In this document: one piece after another, positions 58,801 through 64,000 of the stretch
Numbering within the stretch: the stretch's first letter is position 1
Layout of the letters: every line of letters starts with the position of its first letter
From: Gambelia wislizenii
Lineage: Eukaryota > Chordata > Lepidosauria > Squamata > Crotaphytidae
NCBI GenBank assembly: GCA_030847615.1
Contig: JAUMIR010000012.1
Coordinates: 3,775,501-3,839,500, forward strand
DNA length: 64,000 nucleotides
Direction of reading: 5' to 3'
Position numbers and translations under genes: made by a program
Notes under the pieces: model-generated
The model's input: only the letters and a program-made list of their open reading frames with translations
What the model was told of the DNA's origin: nothing
Database searches by the model: none

Positions 58801-58995
58801 TGTGCCAGAGCTTGCTGGATGGGACGGAACTCAGCCCAGTCAAAGGTTTTGGAGCGACCCTCTCGCCTGCGTTCCCGGGCACGACTGCGCTTGTGTTCAG
58901 GGTCAATTTCTGCTTGCTCTGCATCCTGTTTCTCACTTGGCTTGGGACAGGCATCGAAGGAGGAGCTGGTTTTGCTCCTTTCCTCTGGCAAAGAG
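32447..58995 (-). CDS. MPRIP: Myosin phosphatase Rho-interacting protein, 3' half
   Basis: MPRIP (p116Rip) binds F-actin, RhoA and the MYPT1 subunit, targeting myosin light-chain phosphatase to stress fibres (family knowledge). Minus-strand exons in transcript order: 58995-58407, 57405-57289, 53681-49854, 44279-44132, 44014-43897, 42028-41869, 39347-39228, 39046-38960, 37582-37420, 37287-37202 and 32518-32447. All join in frame with GT-AG sites. Recognisable blocks are TFDWAEFRPIQQALAQER, VEIEQRWHQVETTPLREEKQ, the MYPT1-binding coiled coil around RRQYLEELQSVQ-like text, KSKSNPDFLKKDR and the C-terminus LTVQERLKLFESKDLKKD. The PH-domain half lies beyond 64000. The 1276-residue exon is an in-frame cassette; without it the protein would match the ~1000-residue form. 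Confidence 0.97.
32519..34010. other. MPRIP last intron, no feature recognised
   Basis: I see no exon or transposon here. An 18-bp GGGAATTATTGTTTTGTT-like direct repeat occurs near 33000-33035. Confidence 0.5.
34011..35301 (+). mobile_element. Non-LTR retrotransposon 3' end (clade uncertain)
   Basis: Two broken frames. The second (34592-35023) has TRARFEQLNSVVKYGQFHQV and a degenerate zinc knuckle, ICVCGAAETEDIADVLFNCQ, as in the C-terminal region of several LINE RT proteins. It ends with CAATAAACTATAACTAACTAACA. It lies antisense in the MPRIP last intron. Confidence 0.75.
35302..37201. other. MPRIP intron
   Basis: No exon seen. A degraded palindromic MITE-like repeat (TGTTGCTGGACTGCAATTCC ... 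GGGAGCTGCAGTCCAATATC) occupies 36904-36982. Confidence 0.5.
37202..37287 (-). CDS. MPRIP: MPRIP exon encoding the KSKSNPDFLKKDR segment
   Basis: Acceptor CATCTAG, donor AAG|GTGAGT, 86 nt. Encodes IMKSKSNPDFLKKDRTSVGR and QLRNIRSK. Confidence 0.96.
37420..37582 (-). CDS. MPRIP: MPRIP coiled-coil exon
   Basis: Acceptor CCCAAG, donor TATG|GTCAGT, 163 nt. Encodes DKKYASDKYKDIYTELSIAK, then RLKEQLKAATEALGEKSPE and STVSGY, with the Asp codon split. Confidence 0.95.
38465..38560 (+). mobile_element. Degraded 5S rRNA-like SINE fragment
   Basis: TTTAAGCTAAACAGGTCTGG ... GATCAGTGTCTGGATGGGAG resembles the 5S rRNA internal region (GAAGCTAAGCAGGG ... TACTTGGATGGGAG). Short and diverged. Confidence 0.5.
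38960..39046 (-). CDS. MPRIP: MPRIP coiled-coil exon
   Basis: Acceptor TTGCAG, donor AGG|GTAAAT, 87 nt. Encodes VLLRVKESEIQYLKQEISSL and KDELQTALR, phase 0 at both ends. Confidence 0.96.
39228..39347 (-). CDS. MPRIP: MPRIP coiled-coil exon
   Basis: Acceptor CTCACAG, donor GAA|GTGAGT, 120 nt. Encodes ELNNRLAAEITRLRTLLTGE, a Gly/Thr-rich turn and GKDAYELE. Confidence 0.95.
40172..40401 (-). mobile_element. Tigger/pogo-like MITE (family A), copy 4, full length
   Basis: Inverted termini CAGTTGTCCCTTCACATTC and GAATGTGGAGGGACAACTG, flanked by TA on both sides (40170-40171 and 40402-40403). It is in reverse orientation relative to copy 1 and the same length, 230 bp. Confidence 0.85.
41101..41126. 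repeat. (TTTA)n microsatellite
   Basis: About five TTTA units in the MPRIP intron. Confidence 0.8.
41869..42028 (-). CDS. MPRIP: MPRIP coiled-coil exon (MYPT1-binding region)
   Basis: Acceptor CACCTTAG, donor CAG|GTGAAG, 160 nt. Encodes EELQSVQRELEVLSEQYSQK, ENAHLAQALEAERQALRQC and ENQELNAHNQ, nearly identical to mammalian MPRIP. Confidence 0.96.
42385..42764 (+). mobile_element. LINE 3' end with (GA)n tail, copy 3
   Basis: Same family as 3885-4456: CACGGGTCAGCGTAAGAG, the zinc-finger coding segment (CAFCNQTYLSWIGLFSHQRA) and GAAGAAAAGCCAGAGAGAGA, then (GA)n to 42764. One finger cysteine (position 4 of the pattern after the first pair) reads Tyr. Confidence 0.8.
43850..43888. repeat. Poly(A)/poly(T) run, 39 nt
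   Basis: An uninterrupted A run on the plus strand, read as T on the MPRIP sense strand, beginning eight bases after the 5' splice site of the 44014-43897 exon. The length may be imprecise in any assembly. Confidence 0.85.
43897..44014 (-). CDS. MPRIP: MPRIP coiled-coil exon with T tract after its donor
   Basis: Acceptor TCCCCAG, donor ACTT|GTATGC, 118 nt. Encodes AIEAMKNAHREELERELEKT and QISSINSDIEALQRQY. Eight bases into the intron a run of 39 T (minus strand) begins. Confidence 0.95.
44132..44279 (-). CDS. MPRIP: MPRIP coiled-coil exon
   Basis: Acceptor TTCCCAG, donor TCAG|GTAGAG, 148 nt. Encodes ATCERGFAAMEETHQKKIED, QRQHQRELEKLREEKDRLLA and ETAATIS. Confidence 0.96.
44280..45960. other. 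MPRIP intron, no feature recognised
   Basis: Between the giant exon and the ATCERGF exon. No coding or repeat signature that I can support. Confidence 0.5.
45963..46172 (+). mobile_element. 5S rRNA-derived SINE, copy 2 (best preserved)
   Basis: GATCCCATCTGATCTTGGAA, GCTAAGTAGGGACGGCCCTA and TTGGTACTTGGATGGGAGCC follow vertebrate 5S rRNA closely. The body GGCAAACCTCCTCTGAGTAT and TTGCCTAAGGAAAACC resembles the tRNA-headed SINEs. The tail (TGGCCTAAGTTAACAGGTGA) resembles the BovB end. Confidence 0.88.
46495..47424 (+). mobile_element. CR1 LINE 3' part, longest copy, open frame
   Basis: A 284-codon frame (46491-47345) carries the end of the RT domain: FADDTKLEGVANTLENRNK (the FADD catalytic box), KMKFNMEKCKVLHLGRKN and [20 protein letters not shown]. 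It continues to the normal CR1 stop. The 3' UTR ends CTACAATTCTATGATTCTAT. The endonuclease and most of the RT are missing, so it is a 5'-truncated insertion, probably recent. Confidence 0.92.
47430..48688. other. MPRIP intron, no feature recognised
   Basis: Apart from a short TGTGTGTGCATGTGTGT run at 48150 I see no repeat, exon or ORF. Confidence 0.5.
48689..49225. mobile_element. MITE with CCGTATATTCC inverted termini
   Basis: The left end CCATATATTCCTGCATATAA and right end CTTATACGCCGGAATATACGG are inverted counterparts. The sub-terminal CCTTATATGCCC and GTCTTATGCACCC also pair. No coding capacity. It lies in the MPRIP intron downstream of the giant exon. Confidence 0.7.
49607..49612 (-). 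promoter_or_regulatory. MPRIP: Candidate poly(A) signal after the giant exon
   Basis: AATAAA on the minus strand, about 195 nt beyond the stop reached if the giant exon's donor is not used; another lies at 49408-49413. It could serve an alternative terminal exon. Speculative. Confidence 0.35.
49854..53681 (-). CDS. MPRIP: MPRIP giant in-frame coiled-coil exon (1276 residues)
   Basis: One 3828-nt exon, phase 0 at both ends, from acceptor AAAGACTGAG to a probable donor AAG|GTCTTT. The first codon is GTG (Val), not a start. Residues 1-360 of the exon are almost continuous heptads rich in Leu, Glu, Gln and Lys. About 370-560 is a Ser/Asp/Pro-rich linker with an acidic MDDDDGP run. A second long coiled coil follows, strongest from about 1040 and ending REKYQKDFENLK. 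Position between YVLQ and ATCERGF exons matches the long MPRIP isoform annotated in mammals (recalled). If the weak donor is skipped, the frame continues 17 codons to a stop at 49808-49806. Confidence 0.9.
53682..57288. other. MPRIP intron, no feature recognised
   Basis: 3.6 kb without a recognised exon or transposon. A G9 run followed by AACAAAACAAAAC is at 54405-54433. Minus-strand frames present are short and unsupported. Confidence 0.5.
57289..57405 (-). CDS. MPRIP: MPRIP exon preceding the giant exon
   Basis: Acceptor GATTTCAG, donor CAG|GTAGGA, 117 nt, phase 0. Encodes LEQSQKTASELLEQNRVLQD and ALGREQSAREGYVLQ. Confidence 0.96.
58407..58995 (-). CDS. MPRIP: MPRIP exon with the TFDWAEFRPIQQ block
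   Basis: Acceptor TCTGATTAG, donor GAG|GTAACG, 589 nt. Encodes an Arg-rich RSRARERRREGRSKTFDWAE block, ALAQER, an ERARRREERRKRFESLDA stretch and VHVEIEQRWHQVETTPLREE, ending LLEKE. This is the most upstream MPRIP exon I can find; none is recognised at 59-64 kb. Confidence 0.95.
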
Positions 58996-59100
58996 CTAAT
59001 CAGAATGAACCAAAGGAGACAGGAGAGCAAACAAGTGTTAGGCATCAACTTAACATTTGTCTCCACACGTTCCCTTACATTTATTCTAGGGACAACACCG

Positions 59101-59357
59101 AGCCAGTGTGGTGTAGTGGTTGGGGTGTTGGGCTAGGCTATGACTCTGGGAGACCATGGTTCGAATCCCTGCTCAGCCATAGAAACCCACTGGGTGACCT
59201 TGGGCAAGTCACACACTCTCAGCCTCAGAGGAAGGCAATAGCAAACCCCTTCTGAACCAATCTTGCAAAAAAAAAAAATGATAGGTTTGCCTTAGAGGTG
59301 CTTTGAGGTGGCCTTAAGTCAGAAATGACCTGAAGGTACACACCACCACCACCACTG
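59101..59357 (+). mobile_element. tRNA-headed SINE with BovB-like tail, copy 4
   Basis: GAGCCAGTGTGGTGTAGTGG with box B GTTCGAATCCC, body CATAGAAACCCACTGGGTGA and GGCAAACCCC-like text, tail GTCAGAAATGACCTGAAGGT with an (ACC)n end. The best-preserved head of this family in the window. Confidence 0.88.
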
Positions 59358-61585
59358 TGGCCCAGAAGCACTAAATGAAGGACTAAAACCTTTTCAAATT
59401 TCAGCCACTAGCAACTCTGAAGCTTCTTGCCATAAATCTTGGTCTACGTTCAGCATTTAACATCCAGCAGAGTGAGTGGCAGGCCAGCTTGCCTTGTCTT
59501 GAGCCAAAACCAATTTCATGTTTTGAAGCTTTGCAGAATCATTTTACATTCTAAGCCAGAGAAAAACTTCTTAAGAAAATAATTCTCAATTCAGAATATA
59601 CCCAAGCATTACAAGCAGGACACATTCATGTTCTGAAGCAGGTAATCCATGAATTTTGGCAACAACACTAGTCAAACTAGAAAGTCCTGTATTAAATACT
59701 TTTTACTAAGCAGGCTGGACAGCAGAATAGCTTCTCCTTGTTTTGTCCTTCTCAGCAAAGGCTTTACTATTCCTGCTTAAAAACCCTATAAGAACAATAG
59801 AAAGTTCCTCTCCACAGCTTGCTTACAATTGGGCTTTGATATTGGTGACTAAAAGATGAAGTAATATTTCCAAGGAGTCTTATTAAAGATAGCCTAGGAA
59901 ACAAAATTCAGAGGAAACTGCAAAATATATTTTTCCTTTCATGAAGGAACACATGAAAAACCCAATGTGGTGTGGATGGTGTATTTCAATGTTTTTATTT
60001 TGATGTATATTCCTCCAGGAGATCCACCCTCAGTGAAGACAAATGTCATGTCAGGATCAACCATAAGTGGAAACAAAATCAAAATACTGGGCTTGTTCAC
60101 CCATTTGAGTAGCAGGCTGCCCTATATTCCTAGTTTTCTGTTTTAAACTGCCCCATCTTTTAGCCTAGTTTAGTCCCCAAGTGAAGACTTGATTTCAACC
60201 AGTTAGATGAGTTGTCAGACCTTAGGTTAACAACTGAGGATGAGTGAATATAAGAGAGTAAGCAACTATCTGAAGAAAATGTGAACTGACATTCTACAAA
60301 AGGATTCCTTGGGCAAGGTTCTCCATGAAATATCTCCAAGCTATTCTCTGTACTGAATATTCAGACTCTTTCAACAACACCTGACAAGGATGTTTTCCCA
60401 ACCCAAATGGTGACTTCAGACCCCACAATCCCATGCATGCTATGCAACCGCCACCTTTAGCAGTGCTACTTTTGCAGCTGTCAAAAATGGATAATATCGC
60501 ACCTTTGTCTGGCTGCATGAGATGTTCCTGTCCAAAGCTATTCAGAGTTGATGCATGTGTGAAATCATGCAAAATATGGTTGCCACTAATGTGTACACCT
60601 GGAAACTACAGCACCCACAGCAGCTTTGAACACATCCAGTAATGATGAAATGGGCAATTGAGCACCTTTTTGTAACAGATTTTATATGTCCTCTTCTGTA
60701 CTTATGTAGAAAAAAGGTGGAGTATGAAGAAACTATGGTTTACAGGCAATATCACAGACCTGAACTTCAAGATATGGCATTGTTTTGCTTCTTCTAAAGA
60801 CAGGAATCAGCACAAGGCCTAATGCAAGCTATCACTGACAAAGAAAGCTGCAGCACTGAAGATCAATGTTGAGAAAGAAAAGAAAGAGCAATACACACAG
60901 GCAGCAGACAGGCAAGGTAAAGGAAAGGAATTTCAGACATCTGAGGAGAGCCTAAAAGGAACTCAACAAAATGTAACACATGCCAGCCTTCAGCATGCAA
61001 ATTTGCAGACTGGGTTTAAAAATAAGACAGCAATAATCTAACTGCAGTGATTCTACAGAGAAACATTCAGTCACAAACCAGGGAACAGAACTCCAAGGTA
61101 AACTAATAATAATAAATACATTTTATCACCCATACCAGTGAAGTACTGTACTCTACTTTGAACAAAGAATATAGAAAATGCAAATACGGTACACTTGCAG
61201 TGCCTTCTATTGAAGTGAATGAATGAGAACCACTCAGTTTTACTGGAGAAAGTCAACAGAGAAAAATACTCATAGCGATAGGCACTTTGCTAGCTGGTAA
61301 ATAAATTCCACCCAACTTGCCAATTGTCACCAACATCTGCTGCAACACCGCCCATTAAAATGGCAGTGTCTGCATGACTGTTAACTGGATACAGCAGATT
61401 ACCTTACTTTCTGGCCTATAAAAGCCTACTGGCTTTCTGGAGTAGCCACACAGAACTACAAATCTATGTGCCCTGCCATAGAAGCATCTCAGAAACTATC
61501 TAGTCTGAAGCACCACTGCAGATGTTGTTCTTGTGTATTCCCTACTGAAAGCTGTTGAAAGCACGTCAGTTAAGATAATTAAGAA
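59358..61585. other. MPRIP intron, no feature recognised
   Basis: No exon or transposon signature seen on either strand. Confidence 0.5.
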
Positions 61586-61890
61586 AAAGTATGCTTCATT
61601 GGACCAAACATCCATCTGGTTCAGCATTCTGTTCCAGTAGCCAGCAAGATGCCTATGGGAAGTCCACACACAGGACACAACTGCAACACAACCTTCATGC
61701 TTCTGCCTCCTGCCATCTACGTTGGGGGCATACTGCCTTGATACTGGAGGTAATATCAGCCATCATGACTACTAGCCACTGATAACATTATCCATCACAA
61801 ATTTGCCCAGCCCCTTTCTGAAGCTTTTGGCAGCACTCACTTCATCTCATGATAGTGAGTTCCTCAGTTTATGTGCTGGATGAAAAAGGG
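61586..61890 (+). mobile_element. CR1/L3-like LINE 3' UTR repeat, diverged
   Basis: CATCCATCTGGTTCAGCATT, CAGCAAGATGCCTATGGGAA, GGCATACTGCCTTGATACTG and CATCACAAATTTGCCCAGCC follow the order of a common amniote LINE 3' end. Diverged; family assignment is from memory. Confidence 0.55.
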
Positions 61891-64000
61891 GAGGGAGAAT
61901 CAAAGGATTTATATATGTTGGAACCACCTTTCATGTCTATTATTATCTACCAATGACCCTGAAAACCAGCGTTTCTGATTGTTTGGGCAGCTATGACAAA
62001 GCTCACGTAAAATTGACTTTTGGCTACAGATTGTGAAACAGCAGAATGTAGCAATTACAGCCAGCATCCCAAAATTAATTGCTCCTCAAGTTCAGGGTAC
62101 TGGATCCCAGACCTGATACCTGCCTTCTCCAAAGCAGAACAATAGAGGAAAACAGTCTGATTCCACAGTGAGCTAGAACAGCTTGTTTTATTTTCAGAAT
62201 TTATACCTTTTCTTGGTAATGTATAAAATGTTCAGGACTTCCCTTTGTCTTATTCCAATATGTATCTATTCAGTTATCAGTGGCTCAGGTAACTATATAC
62301 ACAATTGAGTGTCAAGGCTTCTTTTGCTTGCTTCTGCCCAAATGCAGCCACCCGTACAAATCCCACGTAGATCAATCAGGGGCCTCGGCCAGGAAATGTC
62401 CAACTCCTCATAACCACTGAAACAGGAAGGCCTCCCTCTCTCAGGATCCTTTGTGTCCCTGAGAGTTGCGCCCCACTGTACTTCAGGTTCCTCATGCTCT
62501 CCAAATTTTGGTACCTACTGTGTAGACTCCAGTGCATGGTACCCTGCTCAACCGTCTTGCCATCAGTATTTAAAGATGCAGAAAATCACACAAGTACCTA
62601 GGGTAACTTGCTGTGTGACATCATACCCCAAGTGTGTTGCCACATATAATTCTGCTTGACTAGTCATAATCATCCGCTGATTTCTTTGAAAAAAGAAGTG
62701 CCTATGAATTTACTAGTCTTTGGGAAATCCATGTGAGCACAGCACACAAATATGCAGCACCAGAGGCCATTTAACTTGCAGAGGCTGCCACCTCAAGATA
62801 TTTGTACTTGCTTCAGGTCCCCATCAGCCTTAGCAACGTGATGAACATGCAGCTGAGGAATGCTCTCTGCCCAAGCTTTAATCTTAGTATAAGCTCTGCC
62901 ACAAATTATTTTAGCTAATGCACATCTTGAATTCCTTGTGTCAAGGAGATGGCACACTACGATGGGATTTGGGCCCCAGCTGCTTAGCAAAATGGTTGGA
63001 TCCTCATATGCTTACCTGTCATTCCTGTGTGCTCGATCACTGCGATTCAGAGGTGTTGAGAAGCATTTCTTTACCATGTTGGCAGAGCATTTGATTACAC
63101 AAATAGTTACTGAACAAAGAGTAGCTGCAAGAGACACCATGGTCTCAGACTGTTTCAACACCGATCCAACTGTGCTGTGGATCCATGCTGTAACTTCAGC
63201 TATTTCCTCCTTCTGATCAGACTGGGTGTCTCTTCCATGGTACACATTTCCAACACGGAAAAGTCCCATAAGATATTTAGGGGACCGTGTGAAAACATAA
63301 CATAGCTAAAGGCTACTGTTTCCAGGAAATCACATGTACTGCATCTTTCAGAAAGGGACGAGCTTGTAATTAGCCTTCCTACTTTATATTTTCAAATACT
63401 GGCTCAGTTGTGACATTTCTATGTTGTCAAGATGAGACAACATAGAGAATATCGCTGTGCTGAAAAAGGCAATTCAGTAGCAAAACCGGGCCCTGACTCT
63501 GTGCCCTCTTCTCTACCCTTTGCTTGCACATTTTTAAAGCAGAGAAGCAAGACTTGTACCCATTCATACTGCAGCAAAGAGAGGGGAGCATGCAGTGAAT
63601 CACAAGATATACAAACCACAAAACGTTAATACAGGAGAGAACACAGTTTTCCAACCTGGGCTTCAGCACCGATAGTTTCAAAGAGAAGCTTTTCCTGGGA
63701 ACGCATGGAAATTAAACATATGAAGGAGTGAGGAGAGAAAGAGAAGAGGGCACAGAAGCACCCAGACAGTGGTGGGGCGATGTACAAAGAAAGGTAAATG
63801 GATCCTTTTGAGTTGAAATTGCTGCTTTTTGACAGTGTCTGCACATCTCCTTATGTCCAAAAGTCTGGCTTTAGCAAAAGCATAACACTCAGGATTACAA
63901 CCCATTTGCTCCTCCCTTGACACAAGCAGGTAAATTAACCAGAAAAGATTGATTTGCATGACATTCAAATCCAGGGTTATAGTTCAGTGCACCAAGGTTT
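61891..64000. other. MPRIP intron to window end, no feature recognised
   Basis: Minus-strand frames here show no similarity to MPRIP as I know it. I see no transposon hallmark. Confidence 0.45.

Noticed and set aside
59358..64000. Further upstream MPRIP exons
   Set aside because: No minus-strand segment with splice sites encodes recognisable MPRIP or PH-domain sequence; the longest frames look random.

Overview
The window is vertebrate nuclear DNA, most likely from a squamate reptile. The genes have introns. The repeats are CR1 LINE ends, a BovB/RTE LINE end, SINEs whose 3' bodies resemble that BovB end, and several Tigger/pogo- and hAT-like MITEs. That mixture is typical of lizards and snakes; I cannot name the species from sequence alone.

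Three conserved genes lie in the order and orientation known from human 17p11.2: FLCN (+), PLD6 (+), MPRIP (-). FLCN (folliculin, RagC/D GAP and tumour suppressor) has all eleven coding exons at 1277-15899, encoding 582 residues. PLD6 (mitochondrial cardiolipin hydrolase / piRNA endonuclease) has both exons, at 19425-19854 and 24439-24686. MPRIP (myosin phosphatase Rho-interacting protein) is represented by eleven exons of its 3' half between 58995 and 32447. One of these is an in-frame 3.8-kb coiled-coil exon (53681-49854). A long, nearly repeat-free stretch at 27.76-32.45 kb is probably the MPRIP 3' UTR. PLD6 and MPRIP are tail to tail.

The most unusual object is in the PLD6 intron at 20656-22913. 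It is a Ty3/gypsy chromovirus-type LTR retrotransposon whose 5' internal part has been replaced by a spliced cDNA of another host gene, neprilysin (MME): about 354 nt of CpG-rich presumed 5' UTR plus the first 182 codons, uninterrupted. The chimera starts with 75 nt of LTR identical to the 3' LTR start, continues through integrase and chromodomain, ends in a complete 352-nt LTR, and is flanked by the 5-bp direct repeat GTAAG. It therefore looks like a host transcript captured during reverse transcription and inserted by integrase.

Other notable points are a sevenfold ~84-bp repeat in the PLD6 promoter, each unit with an NRF1-type palindrome; a GC-AG intron in FLCN; a 99-bp minisatellite in FLCN intron 6; nested transposon stacks at 7.8-8.9 kb and 14.3-15.1 kb; 5S-rRNA-headed and tRNA-headed SINEs with a common BovB-like tail; and a 39-nt T tract just downstream of an MPRIP 5' splice site. 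Remaining stretches are introns or intergenic DNA in which I see no gene.
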